Below are positions 1 to 9,235 of a stretch of 64,000 bases of DNA, piece after piece; the stretch's first letter is position 1; each line of letters starts with the position of its first letter. Both the position numbers and the translations under genes were made by a program. Source of the stretch: Spinacia oleracea (Eukaryota; Streptophyta; Magnoliopsida; Caryophyllales; Amaranthaceae); assembly GCF_020520425.1 (NCBI RefSeq), contig NC_079487.1:12013501-12077500 (forward strand), given 5' to 3'. The notes under the pieces were generated by a model. That model searched no databases and was not told the origin of the DNA. It saw nothing but the letters and a program-made list of their open reading frames with translations.

Positions 1-280
1 ATCGAGTAGTACCTGCATTCATCTGTTTTGCTGAACCATGGATGACTTCCATGAATTCATTGAATGAATGACGAACTTCTGATCGAACTTGGAGATGTCG
101 CAACCCAGATTTTGGAGTGAAAACTTCATTCTCAATCCCAAAATCCAAAGCCTCTACGCCCAGAACTTCGTCCATCGAGCGAGTTTTCAGCGCTTGGGAG
201 TCTGAAGATGGTCCTCGTGGTCTTCCATTGCCATTTCCATGCCTGTTTCCTTGAGCTTTCGACCCAGTTTTTCTTGCCAT
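1..280 (-). CDS. Partial N-terminus of a LINE-like ORF1 (runs off the window)
   Basis: An uninterrupted frame reads leftward from the ATG at 280-278 to the window edge (93 codons, no stop). It starts MARKTGSK and continues with a basic, glycine/arginine-rich stretch, then a mixed charged region with DEVLGVEAL and FNEFMEV. A short basic, low-complexity N-terminus of this sort is common in ORF1/DUF4283-type proteins of plant LINEs, but the diagnostic nucleic-acid-binding part would lie beyond position 1. Only 280 bp separate this start from a copia-type LTR at 561-850. It could instead be an unrelated host gene. The frame is seen directly; the LINE assignment is inference. Confidence 0.4.
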   Translation of the reverse strand, partial: MARKTGSKAQGNRHGNGNGRPRGPSSDSQALKTRSMDEVLGVEALDFGIENEVFTPKSGLRHLQVRSEVRHSFNEFMEVIHGSAKQMNAGTTR

Positions 281-560
281 GGCTACGGCTCACGTTAAGC
301 TAACGTGCACCGAGAGAAGAAACTTGGGAGAAAAGGAAACTCTTAGGACGACTTGTTTTATCGATTGGTTTGTTCAAAATGTTGAAGGAGAAGAAAGTAG
401 CCTCTTCTAGTCGTGTGTTCTTGTGTGTCGAGAGTTCGTGTTGAGATTTTTTAAAAAAAATGTCAGAGTTCAAGTCGGAGTCCACCGGCCACCGCAATAT
501 GGATCGTTGAAGACAATAGCAAGGTTGAGCAATTGTACGTGATTTTGGATCAAGGGAGGA

Positions 561-850
561 TGTTAGATAATTATTCAAATTAATATTTATTTTGTTAGAG
601 TTTATCTAGGAGTCAGTAACTTAGTGGTTTACTAAGTCATGGACTAATGGGAATAATGAGTTACAATTAATGGGATAAGTTTTCTGATTTAGTTAGTTAG
701 TGGGTTATCATGGGATTATGTTTCCCTTAATTTTAGGTTTATTAGTTATCTCTAGCAGTATATAAATATATGATGTACGTGTATTTTGATTCAGAATGAA
801 ATGTTATTCGCTTATTTCTTTCACTCTCTTTCACGTTAATTTATTCAACA
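561..850 (+). mobile_element. Copia-type LTR (solo or 3' LTR)
   Basis: The segment begins TGTTAG and ends TTCAACA, as copia LTRs do. It has a TATA box (TATAAATA, about 760-767) followed by a pyrimidine-rich tract typical of the R/U5 part. A purine run (AAGGGAGGA, 552-560) abuts the left end and resembles a polypurine tract, which would make this a 3' LTR. The flanking five bases (GAGGA and GATAT) do not match, so no target duplication supports a clean solo LTR. No gag-pol coding was recognised upstream. Confidence 0.45.
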
Positions 851-1471
851 GATATGCCATGGATGCGAAAACCACTAAGCTTGTGAATTAATTGGAGTTG
901 TTGTTGATTAGACTCGAAAAGAACAATTAGCTTTTTTTTTTTAGTAAAATTGAGTTTGTATTAACTGGACGGGGTAATTGTTTTAAGGATGAAGTTAGTT
1001 GAGGAAGAAAATAACATGGGCTTGTTGTGATGAATTAAGAAATACTGAATGAGTTGTAGGGGATTAAGAATGGAGAAGGCCGGGTAGGAAGAAGAGAGAG
1101 AGAAAGAGAAGAAAAAAAAAACTATATAGGTGTAATGCCGGAAAATGCAGTTAACTACCGGATTTCGGACAAAGGTGGTCTTTTGATAAAAAAATTTATG
1201 ATTTAGGTTTCTTCTTGTAAAATTCCTTTTAAAAGGTGGTTTCACATAAAATCACTCTTTGTATTTTAAAAAGTGGTTTCTTGCAAATTTTCCTATTAAT
1301 TATTCATTTCAAAAATTTTATTTCTTAGGACATTCTTAGATTGATAGTAATATATTAAGGGATAATTCAACTGGTTGCCAACTTAATTATGTCGATGTTG
1401 CACGCATCAGTATGCGTTGGCTATGATTGTTACATAATTAATCAGGTACGACTTTGATTAGGAATTGAAGT
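851..1471. other. Intergenic, no gene recognised
   Basis: AT-rich sequence with a purine-rich low-complexity run near 1085-1120 (GA-rich then poly-A). No coding frame or structured RNA was recognised. The right end leads into the promoter of the cysteine-rich protein gene. Confidence 0.5.
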
Positions 1472-1479
1472 TTATAAAA
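1472..1479 (+). promoter_or_regulatory. Putative TATA box of the cysteine-rich protein gene
   Basis: TTATAAAA lies 52-59 bp upstream of the ATG at 1531, which predicts a transcription start around 1500-1510 and a short 5' UTR. No other TATA-like string sits closer to the start codon. Confidence 0.5.
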
Positions 1480-1530
1480 AGCCTGGAAATCCATAGATAA
1501 GAGCACCAGAAAATTAAGATAATAAGATAC

Positions 1531-1902
1531 ATGAAAACAATGAGTAACTTTAAGGTTGTTCTTGGGCTTATGGTTGCCGTTATTCTGATGGTGGCGACTA
1601 ATAAAGTCGCCGCACAGGATGAATGCACTCCAGTAAACACCCTTTGCAACACTCCTAATGAGTGTTGCCCGGGTTATGAATGCAGACAATTCGAGCTCGA
1701 GGCTCATACTTGCCAAACGTGCCCAGGACTTGGTGCTTCTTGCAGTAAAATGTTCACTCAGTGTTGCTCTGAGCTCTCGTGTGACGGCTTCTTTTCCGGT
1801 ACATGCCATCCGTGCCCCGGGGCTGGGGAATCATGCAGTCTATTTACCCCTTGTTGCTCGAACTATACATGCGACGGCTATTTTTCGGGTACATGCGGCT
1901 AG
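1531..1902 (+). CDS. Secreted cysteine-rich protein with three knottin-like modules
   Basis: A 123-residue single-exon ORF. Residues 1-28 form a signal peptide: a basic N-terminus, a hydrophobic core around 9-22, and an Ala-Ala cleavage site before Q29. The mature part has 18 cysteines in three tandem modules: C32-C61, C64-C92 and C95-C122. Each follows C-x6-C-x5/6-CC-x4-C-x7/9-C, the six-cysteine spacing of inhibitor-cystine-knot peptides. Modules 2 and 3 share a CPG..xSC start and a CDG[FY]FSGTC end; module 1 is more divergent. The linkers are only two residues. Plant single-module knottins include antimicrobial peptides and protease inhibitors, so an extracellular defence or inhibitor role is plausible, but nothing here fixes the target. 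The start at 1531 fits the TATA box; a second Met at codon 4 would also keep the signal peptide. No frame damage is seen, and this is the only convincing intact host protein gene in the window. Confidence 0.85.
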   Translation: MKTMSNFKVVLGLMVAVILMVATNKVAAQDECTPVNTLCNTPNECCPGYECRQFELEAHTCQTCPGLGASCSKMFTQCCSELSCDGFFSGTCHPCPGAGESCSLFTPCCSNYTCDGYFSGTCG

Positions 1903-4109
1903 ATCGATCGTGCTATATCTAGCTACTGCTGCAAATATCTAATTATATAACAATGATTTCCTTCTGTACGTTGTTTAATTGATTTTATTATTAAAGTGTA
2001 TCATTTGAATTTGCTTTTTTTATCTTGCTTCTTGCAATATATCTTGTATGTCCAAGCTAATCTCTATATTATAAGGGAATTTCTGGGGTCTAAACATTTA
2101 CTCGAAATGGAGGGAGTATTTATATGAAAAATTATACTTCCTTCGTTCATTTTTACTCGCAACGTTTGTTTTTTTCACGCATCATCGTTTTCCGGCAGGT
2201 AGGCTCGCTCAGTCGCTCACTTCTCGCTGCTGTCAACTACTCGACTGGTGAGGTGGTGAAACATTGAGTGTACCTATGAGGCAGGGAGGGCGTGAGGGAG
2301 GAGGAAAGGTGAGGGGTCAGCGATTCAGTTCTGGGCGAAGCGAAGGGGAGTTTTGACGGTGGTGGAGGAGGCGATGGATTTAGGAGGTGGTGGTGGTGGT
2401 TGGGCAGTTAGTTATAATGTGAAGAAAATTGATTTGGGGAGGAATCGATTTCAATGTTCTTTCAAAGAAAATCAGAGTTGGGGAAAGAAAAAAGAAATGG
2501 GTGGGTTGATTAGGGAATTAATTGGTGAGTTAATTAGACATTAATGAAATATGTCGTTTATTATTTGGTGTATTAAGTATTGAAATAGGGGTAGTTGGGG
2601 TATTAAGTATTGAAATAGGGGTATTTTATGTATTAGTGAAACTTGATAGGCATTTAATTGGTGAATTATGGCAAAACTACTTGGTATTTCATGGAAAATT
2701 CGATTGGTTTATTATAGGGTCAATAACGTCATTAAAAGTACTTGGTGTATTAAGTATTGAAATATGGGTAGTTGGGGTATAAGTATTCAAATAGGGGTAT
2801 TTTATAAATTATTGAAACTTGATGGGCGTTTGGTGAATTATGGAAATACTCGAGGGTATTTCATGAAAAATCCGTTAATTTTATTTGTTACATGTACATA
2901 ATTTTGGCGTGCACAATTTTTTTTTCCAGGAGAAAACGAAATTCATAAAACACTTTTATAAAAGAGCGATTATCACTTTCTTAAAAAAAATTGCGGACAG
3001 ATTCAACGTTTTTATTCCCATGACATTGCTGGGCTACATACATCATACATGTATCTAAATGCATGTAATGGTTTAAATTATACATTATTCACATTCACAT
3101 TCACATTCTATGATGGATTGTTTATATCATTGTATGTTATTCACATGCAACGGGTAAATAGCTGTTGTAAAAAAAAACGTTTTACAATATAGCTTTAAAC
3201 TGTGAATGTTTGAAGTGACGGACTATTAGGAGTTGGAGTTTAGGGTGGTAGCCCATGTCTTTTTCTGGGATCGAAGTTGTTACCATGTTCTATTTTAATT
3301 AAAGGGTTCCTCGATATCGTAGGTCATGAGAATACGGAGTCTCGCCTGTATTTTGTCTTCCAAAAGGAACACTATTTCAGTTAGACAACTCAGTCCATTG
3401 ACTAATCCATTTAAATTAATTGCTATTATAAGTTAGTCTAGTAAAAGTTATTTGTGAGTCTTTATGTTGTTACTTATTATTATCTATTATTTATTAGTAT
3501 CATGTTAGGATTGTTTGATTATTAGTATCATGTTAGGATTGTTTTTATTTAGTATGTAGTACTCAGCTTTGCTGATTACGTGTTTTTGTTTGTGCATCTT
3601 GATCATGGCTATGCCTTATTGATCATGTGATGACCCATTTCGGTGATAGTCTATAAGGATCAATAAGCATTGTCCATTTATAGGTTTGAAGATGATGCAT
3701 AATTGGGTTCGGGAATGGAGAGTTTGTGTAGTTATTTATAATTTTCTAAGTTGACCTTGGATTGTATTTATTTAAGTTGACCTTGGGTTGTTTTAAGTTG
3801 ACTTTGGATTTTATTGGTTGGTTTTAGAGTTGAGTTATAATTGACTATTTATTCTATAAAGTTATTATTATGTTTTCCGCTGTAAAATTCCGAGTAAGTC
3901 GATATATTTTCTCACGGGCAATAATGCCTTGATAATTATCTATATTTTATATTAAAAGGGTACTTTAAAAAAGAGAGAATTATCGAGGTGTTACATGTAG
4001 CGAGAACTACAGAAATCAAGATAGTGAAAATTAAACCCACATTTAACCTCCTACTCGGACGCCCCTGATTCCACCACTTAGAAGGTGTAGCATCAACTCT
4101 GCATCAAAT
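1903..4109. other. Intergenic AT-rich region
   Basis: No convincing gene. It holds MITE-like terminal fragments (GGAGGGAGTA near 2108-2118, then a CCTTCGTTCATTTTTACTCGC-like end near 2140-2160), a G-rich stretch at 2250-2410 with a 63-codon ORF lacking recognisable features, and a direct repeat listed separately. The remainder is AT-rich sequence without coding character. Confidence 0.5.
2565..2875 (+). repeat. Imperfect direct repeat pair of about 135 bp
   Basis: About 2565-2705 is repeated at about 2742-2875. Both contain GTGTATTAAGTATTGAAATA, GGGTAGTTGGGGTAT, AATAGGGGTATTTTAT, a GAAACTTGAT block and GGTATTTCATG in the same order, at an offset of about 177 bp. The copies differ by substitutions and small indels. 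No function is apparent. Confidence 0.7.
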
Positions 4110-4128
4110 GGTAAGGTTAAAGTTCTTG

Positions 4129-4139
4129 TCCCACATCAT
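4129..4139 (+). promoter_or_regulatory. USE of U4 copy 1; TATA box missing
   Basis: GTCCCACATCA matches the plant snRNA upstream sequence element RTCCCACATCG at 10 of 11 positions. It ends only 30 bp before the RNA start at 4170. Relative to the copy 2 promoter, about 34 bp containing the TATA box are missing: 4169 corresponds to 10878-10912. The gene is probably weakly transcribed or silent. Confidence 0.8.
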
Positions 4140-4169
4140 AAAATGTAGACATTAACATCACACGAGAAC

Positions 4170-4324
4170 ATCTTTGCGCTTGGGGCAATGACGCAGCTAG
4201 TGAGGTAATAACCGAGGCGCGTCAATTGCTGGTTGAAAACTATTTCCAAATCCCCTCTTCGGCCTTGGCTTGACCTTGGCCGTCGAGAATTTCTGGAAGG
4301 GCTCCCTCTCTTGAGGGTAAAGCC
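4170..4324 (+). ncRNA. U4: U4 spliceosomal snRNA, copy 1
   Basis: About 155 nt starting ATCTTTGCGCTTGGGGCA. U4 hallmarks in order: the 5' segment that pairs with U6, the GAGG...CCGAGGCGCG 5' stem-loop region, the TTGCTGGTTGAAAACT segment, a central CTTGG/CCTTGG hairpin, an Sm-like AATTTCTGG, and a terminal hairpin (CCCTC/GAGGG). U4 pairs with U6 in the U4/U6.U5 tri-snRNP. The RNA body is close to copy 2 and has no obvious damage, but the promoter lacks its TATA segment, so this is probably a promoter-crippled gene. Confidence 0.9.
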
Positions 4325-4629
4325 TTACAATTCAAATACAAAAATTCTTCTCCATATTCAGTATGCCAAATCAAACCTGCTTGTTCCAGAATTTGCTTTC
4401 TATACTAAGGATAACCTCACCATGATAAACCTGCTGCTTGAATCTTGGCCTTCCTTAACTAACTCAAATCATCAGTATAATCAGTATAAGAATAAAAATG
4501 GTACTCCATAGCATTTTGTGTTTGTGTGTATTCATTTCTGTATAATTGAACTTCTAATTAGTATCTTTAAAGATGTTCATCCAATATATTTCCTACAACT
4601 TGGAGACTGTCTGCTGTTAATTTGTTATA

Positions 4630-5277
4630 CTAGATTTTAGCCCGTGCGATGCACGGATTCTATTAAATTGTTATGTTTAAATAAAACTCCTATGTATATA
4701 TACCAATTTTATATACTTCGTATTAGATTAAATTATTTTTTGATTTTGTATTAAATTTCATTTTAGATTTAAAATAAATAAATTATGAGAGTGTTTGTTT
4801 TTGGATAAAATTGTATATACGTAATATTATTAATTAATTAATTAATTAAAATATCTACCTGGCGTTTAACTATTTATCTACGTGGCACTCGACTTTTTTA
4901 ATTCAATATTAATTTTGAAATCTTATTTTTCATTGGCCGAAACCATTAGATTCTCTACATGGCGCTCTAATATTGGATAATATATTTTATTTATTTTATT
5001 TTAGATTAGTGTTTGATTTTGAATGAATTTTATTTTAGATTTTTTTAAAAATTTATTATAGTGTTTGATTTCAAATGGAGTTGTATATATTAGTAATTAA
5101 TTAATTAAAATATCTACGTGACACCTAATTAATTATCTACATGGCAATCGATTTTTTTAATTCAAAAATAAATTAGAAATCTTATTTTTTATTGGCCGAA
5201 ACTATTAGTAATTCTAGGTGGCGCTCTAATATTTCAGCAAATATGCCTCCTTTATATATATATATATATATATTAGA
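4630..5277 (-). mobile_element. Non-autonomous Helitron-like insertion
   Basis: Read on the minus strand it begins TCTAATATATATA and ends with a hairpin (CCGTGC-ATC-GCACGG) followed by GCTAAAATCTAG, i.e. the TC...hairpin...CTAG plan of Helitrons. It sits between A and T without target duplication. Cassette copy 2 (about 11298-11302) preserves an apparent empty site: TTTGTTATA continues directly to TTG. The interior is AT-rich with a (TA)n run near 5254-5272 and no coding frame. The ends and empty site are seen; the Helitron class is established knowledge. Confidence 0.65.
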
Positions 5278-5616
5278 TTGGTTAAACCAAAAGCTCAAAA
5301 TCAGAACGTCTGACTTTAATTTCCTTAACCTGTAGCATTAGTAATTCAATCTTAAGAGGACAGGTTACACATGCATGACGTACGTCTATGAATGCTTTAT
5401 TGCATGATGTACATCTATGCATGTTTAAATCTTTACATTCAGTTTTCTTGACCTAGTCGACGAGCCTTAAATTCTTAAAGTTAATAGAATACCATTACTG
5501 AAAATTATATAGGCGATGTAGATCACACCGTTTAAAATTAGATCAATTAGAAATCAAAAGATTTGACATTTTTTCCATTAAGGTTATTCGAGTACACAAC
5601 TTATCATTTGTTGTTA

Positions 5617-6046
5617 TCTATTACTATATACTAAAAGAAACACCAGAAATAACACGTGTCAATTCCTGGTGTGAGTTTTTTCCGCCAAAAACCATTTCCC
5701 CAAAAAAGTGTATCTATTTTTTTTTTAATCTTTACATTTTTTTAAAAAATTATTTATGTATGGAAACAAAATTTAGTTTATAAATTATGACAATAATAGA
5801 TACAACGTAATAATAATGATTCTAAATTGGTAATATTTTAGTCAAATCGCTATATTAAAAATGAAAAATAAATCACTCAATAGTTTGGTCAAATTACCAT
5901 ATTAACATTTTAAATATGCACATTAGATGAATAAATTTAAACGAGTATGTTAAAAATGTTATAACTATTCAGTAGTTTGGGAGATACCGTTAAATATTTT
6001 GTGAAAAAAATGATCAAAATCCGTGCGTGCACGTGATCTATTTTAG
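5617..6046 (+). mobile_element. Possible second Helitron-like insertion
   Basis: Sequence absent from cassette copy 2 starts TCTATTACTATATACTAAAAG, preceded by A. It ends near a CCGTGCGTGCACG hairpin and GATCTATTTTAG, resembling plant Helitron termini (TC start, GC-rich 3' hairpin). The terminal CTRR is not clean, and the matching empty site in copy 2 (near 11610) is scrambled, so the exact ends are uncertain. Confidence 0.4.
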
Positions 6047-6101
6047 TTTCAGAGCTAAAATATTGTACAAAGTTTTAGGCTTCAGAAAAATAAGCAGATT
6101 G

Positions 6102-6150
6102 CTCCCACATAAGAAAAGAAGAAGATACAAGCTAGAATAGCGGTATAAAT
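6102..6150 (+). promoter_or_regulatory. USE and TATA box of U5 copy 1
   Basis: CTCCCACATAA (6102-6112) is a USE-like element. TATAAAT follows at 6144-6150 after a 31-bp gap, the spacing of polymerase II plant snRNA promoters (polymerase III ones have a gap about 10 bp shorter). The RNA starts about 22 bp after the TATA box. Confidence 0.75.
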
Positions 6151-6171
6151 AAGTTGCCATCATTTTTGTTA

Positions 6172-6298
6172 AACTCACGCAGCCACGCAGTGAGCACAAA
6201 GCGAACTATTCTTTCGCCTTTTACTAAAGAATACCGTGTGCTCGCTGTATTTCGTGGCATACGTTTATTTTTGGAGGGAGTTCCATTAGGAGCTTCCA
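6172..6298 (+). ncRNA. U5: U5 spliceosomal snRNA, copy 1
   Basis: About 127 nt. The invariant U5 loop I, CGCCTTTTACTAAAGA, is present at about 6207-6222 on a long stem whose sides include GCAGTGAGCAC and GTGCTCGCTG. An Sm site (ATTTTTGG) lies near 6267-6274, and a 9-bp terminal hairpin (GGGAGTTCC, loop ATTA, GGAGCTTCC) ends the RNA. U5 loop I holds exon ends in the spliceosome. The exact 5' base is uncertain by 1-3 nt. No damage in the core motifs. Confidence 0.92.
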
Positions 6299-6876
6299 TT
6301 AATACAGTATCACTTTTCAAGTACCGTGGAATGAATTAACACATACCATAGGAAATATTAGGTGGGAAAACATGTTTTATAAGTCATGTTGTAATAGCTA
6401 CCATAGGAATTCTTATGAAATTTTAGGTGGGAATGAACTAACAGCTACCATATAAACTCTTATGTGAATTATGCGGAGTTCCGAATGCATTTCTAATTTG
6501 ATCGAACTTTGATAAAATTTTTGTGCAAGTATTGTGATAAATGTAAGAAGTGGTTGATCAAGGGATTATAAGTCATGATCGGCTTTACTAATATATCTTT
6601 TGATCATGGCTGACATTTTTTAAGTCATGTTGTAATACCCTAAACTGGAAAGTGAAAACATATGGTGTTCGCTAACAAGACCGGGAAGAAAGAAAACATT
6701 ACAGAAGACTTTACAAAAAGTTTTGAAGTGGAGCTGAGCAGAAATGTTAATTGGGACGTAGCTGTGCACTGTTGAACTTTCAGAGTATATCCAATACGTT
6801 TCTGTCTAAAAGATGCACCTTTGGGAAACAACGCAATAAAATATCATCAAAGTACTCCATATAAGACTATAAAATA
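6299..6876. other. Spacer between U5 and the MITE, no clear gene
   Basis: AT-rich spacer, partly shared with cassette copy 2. The corresponding place in copy 2 is where element A inserted. A 38-codon frame at 6662-6775 (+) has coding-like composition (…EDFTKSFEVELSRN…) but no relatives that I recognise and no upstream exon; it may be a gene fragment. Confidence 0.45.
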
Positions 6877-6997
6877 CTCCCTCCATCCCTTAATACTCGC
6901 ACCGGTTTGACCGGTGCGGAGTTTAAGACATTTGAATTAACTTATTAAGGGACGACTCGAAAAGGAAAACGGTGCGAGTATTAAAGGACAGAGGGAG
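6877..6997. mobile_element. Stowaway-type MITE
   Basis: 121 bp bounded by CTCCCTCC...GGGAG inverted repeats extended by CTTAATACTCGCACCG and its complement. TA dinucleotides flank it at 6875-6876 and 6998-6999, the Tc1/mariner (Stowaway) target duplication. No coding capacity. Same family as 35857-36183. Confidence 0.85.
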
Positions 6998-6999
6998 TA

Positions 7000-7463
7000 A
7001 CCAAAATAGAGAATTTTGTTTTGTACCATGCATTAGGCTAGCTAGTTCTTAAATCTGTTCTGAACTTAATTGGTCTAAAAATATAGGGAATTAAATGGAA
7101 GGACCAACGCAAATGCAGTCGCCAATGCCATAAATATAGGGAAAGGGAATGGACAGGAGCCGCGCGAATCTGAAGAACCTCATCCATAAAAATGCACAAG
7201 TTATAGAAGCTGGAACCATAGATGTTCTTACTACAACCAATGCCATAAATATAGCTAGTTGAATATGAAGAACCGCATCCATATAAAACTGCACGAGATA
7301 TAAAGGCTTTAAATCCTCTCCTAAAATCCTATTTTGACATTTTACTATTTTCATTTTAACGTAATCCAGTTCGAGAAATAATATGTTTTGACATTTTCCA
7401 AACAAACAAAATCTTAAGAATTGAATTAGACTAAACTAACTGAATATTTAAGAATTGAATTAG
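7000..7463. other. Spacer downstream of U1 copy 1
   Basis: AT-rich sequence with partial internal repeats (CCAATGCCATAAATATAG at about 7122 and 7239; GAATTGAATTAGAC at about 7420 and 7451). The latter resembles the U1 3' flank, suggesting remnants of U1 repeat units. No gene seen. Confidence 0.4.
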
Positions 7464-7624
7464 ACGAGGGCCGCGCGAACGCAGGCCCTCACTATCACAA
7501 ATTATGACGTAGACTCTCCCACTTGGGGAGATCTTAGGCTGATACCCGTCCTAAGTGCAATGGAAACCATCAGCCTAGGCCATGAGCCTAATTGATCGCC
7601 CATAGACCTCGTCCAGGTAAGTAA
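7464..7624 (-). ncRNA. U1: U1 spliceosomal snRNA, copy 1
   Basis: About 161 nt read from 7624 leftward. ACTTACCTG, the 5' splice-site pairing segment, lies at RNA positions 3-11. A GATCA loop I region (U1-70K site), CCATTGCAC loop II (U1A site), a GATCTCCCCAAGTGGGAGA stem, the Sm site AATTTGTG, and the terminal hairpin GGCCTGCGTTCGCGCGGCC follow. All are U1 hallmarks. Odd points: the first base reads T where most U1 start A, and ACTT is duplicated at the 5' end, so transcription may start 2 nt upstream. Loop I reads GATCAATTAGG where plant U1 usually has GATCANGAAGG. The promoter is intact; function is likely but not certain. Confidence 0.9.
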
Positions 7625-7646
7625 GTTTTACAATATTCACTTTTCT

Positions 7647-7696
7647 ATTTTATACTAGATTCATTTTGTAAGAATTATGCTTTTCCGATGTGGGAA
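7647..7696 (-). promoter_or_regulatory. TATA box and USE of U1 copy 1
   Basis: On the minus strand TTCCCACATCG (7696-7686; 10 of 11 match to the USE) is followed after 31 bp by TATAAAAT (7654-7647), which lies 23-30 bp upstream of the RNA start. This is polymerase II snRNA spacing. Confidence 0.85.
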
Positions 7697-8756
7697 TGTT
7701 GTATTAAAGATTGTCAAAATGTGAACCGATCTGACCAACATCCGATAAAAATCGAACTAACCCGGATAAAAGGATCTTACATTCAATCAAGGATGAGTAC
7801 AATGGTCCCGCACAAAATATTATTCGATTATACCCGAATTTGTTATACAGTCAATCGATGACCCGATTTAACAAACCATGGGGTGTCTACATGGATGGAT
7901 ACTCCATATTGGTTAAAATAACCAACTATTCCATGACAGTATTATAAAACAAAAAAATAAAGTTTATCAAATATGGGGTTGGATGGGCTGATAATTAATC
8001 GAACTTTTTTGTTACTTAATATTAATGTTTACGGAGTAGTTTTTATAGTGTGAATTAAAAAAAACGCACATACTCCTCCTTATTCTTGAAAAAAACAATA
8101 AAACGGCAAATTCGACTATGGAATTTAAAGTTTCTATTCATATGCATTCCATGCCCTCAACAAAATGTACTTTTTATAACGGAGGAAGACATATTACCTA
8201 TAAGTGAGTGACGAATATGAGTGACCTTTGTTACACACAAGTGTGCGTCTTTAATCGCCTCTCGAAACCAATGATTTACCTCGAAACTCTTAAAACACAG
8301 TGGATTCATATCACGCCACTAATGACATTGTGGGTATCCCATGGAACCTTACATACCCATTTAAATGAAATTGATAATGTCTGATGGTTATCTTCAATAA
8401 TTAAATTAGAGATTGTTGTAAACTTGGACACCTCCTCTCCCTGGTTGGCGATTCAGCATGAAACTACAACCTCAAAAGCCGACCTTTCATTTTTTAATTT
8501 CGAACCATCAAAATTTAACTTTACAAAGTTATGAGAAGGAGGGGACAACTAACCTCCTTGGTGTTTTTCAATACATTTGTTGTGAGATTAGAAACTCCCT
8601 TTGGGTTATTTAAACCCAAATGTCTTGCTGCTAACCAATCTTGATAGGCATTTCTAACAAGAATCACAACTGGGCTATACTGTAGAAACTACATTACAAA
8701 ATATAGTTTCTTTTGTAGTAAGCTAGAACGATCCGCCAAACAAAGACTATGTTCAG
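7697..8756. other. Shared spacer beyond U1 copy 1
   Basis: No gene recognised. The segment to about 8705 is collinear with 35648-37040 apart from the MITE there. Near 7895-7903 it has TA-CTCCA-TA exactly where copy 2 carries the MITE, which may be an excision footprint. Confidence 0.5.
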
Positions 8757-9235
8757 TGAAGGAAATGTATCCTTCACCCAATGTGCATTAGTCTAATACC
8801 AAGGTTTAAATTAATTATGAATAATTAATTCAGCAAGATCAAGTGATCGGAACAGCTAGCTGGAGCAATGTTTCCCATCAGTGATTCTAATCCTTCTTAG
8901 GCTCACATCTTACTCTTGACTAAACCTACAAGGTCACACCAATGACATAAAACAGATCGTTGGATTAAATGAATCGGAAATTCATTCAATTGCTATTCGA
9001 GCAATTAGTTCGGAAAATATAAATATACAATAAGACGTTGGATCGTAATCGTATATCGTATTGAGTATATTCGTAAACTAGGCCAAACGAATAAGTGTAT
9101 GGTAAGACGAATAGATTGTCAAATTACTATATGATAAGCATTGGCCAAAACGCCATCGGACACACACGAGGACCAGCCCACGAGCCGAGTACGCGAAGCA
9201 TTCAAGGCCCGTGGGCGGCTTGGCGCAACAACAAG
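8757..9235 (+). mobile_element. Degenerate LTR relic of the long-LTR copia family
   Basis: Begins TGAAGGAAATG and follows the LTR of elements B and E in order: CAATGTGCATT, AGTCTAATA, a TTAATTATGAATAATTAATTCAG stretch, GATCAAGTGA, CTAGCTGGAG, ACTCTTGACTAAACC, AGGTCACAC and later CGGAAAATATAAATAT. Divergence is high and the right end is not defined. It marks an older insertion of the family close to the end of cassette copy 1. Confidence 0.5.

Larger units (their letters stand above)
4110..8705 (+). repeat. snRNA cassette copy 1 (segmental duplication: U4, U5, inverted U1)
   Basis: This segment shares extended similarity with 10820-11964 followed by 34558-37040. The order U4(+), U5(+), U1(-) is conserved, and so is much non-genic spacer, for example the CATGCATGACGTACGTCTAT block at about 5370 and 11370 and the CAATCTTGA[TC]AGGCATTTC block near 8640 and 36970. 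Copy 1 carries two insertions absent from copy 2 (4630-5277 and about 5617-6046). Copy 2 carries a MITE and the element A nest. The duplication predates those insertions. Confidence 0.85.

Noticed and set aside
2353-2544. 63-codon ORF with a Gly-rich start
   Set aside because: No signal, domain or partner exon recognised; the Gly run comes from a GGT/GGA simple repeat.
4233-4511. 92-codon plus-strand frame
   Set aside because: It starts within U4 copy 1 and runs into its AT-rich flank; the frame is by chance.
7609-7625. CAGGTAAGTAAG read as an exon end with splice donor
   Set aside because: It is the complement of the 5' end of U1, which pairs with donors and therefore looks like one. The whole U1 RNA, TATA box and USE fit on the minus strand, and the same holds at 35561-35577.
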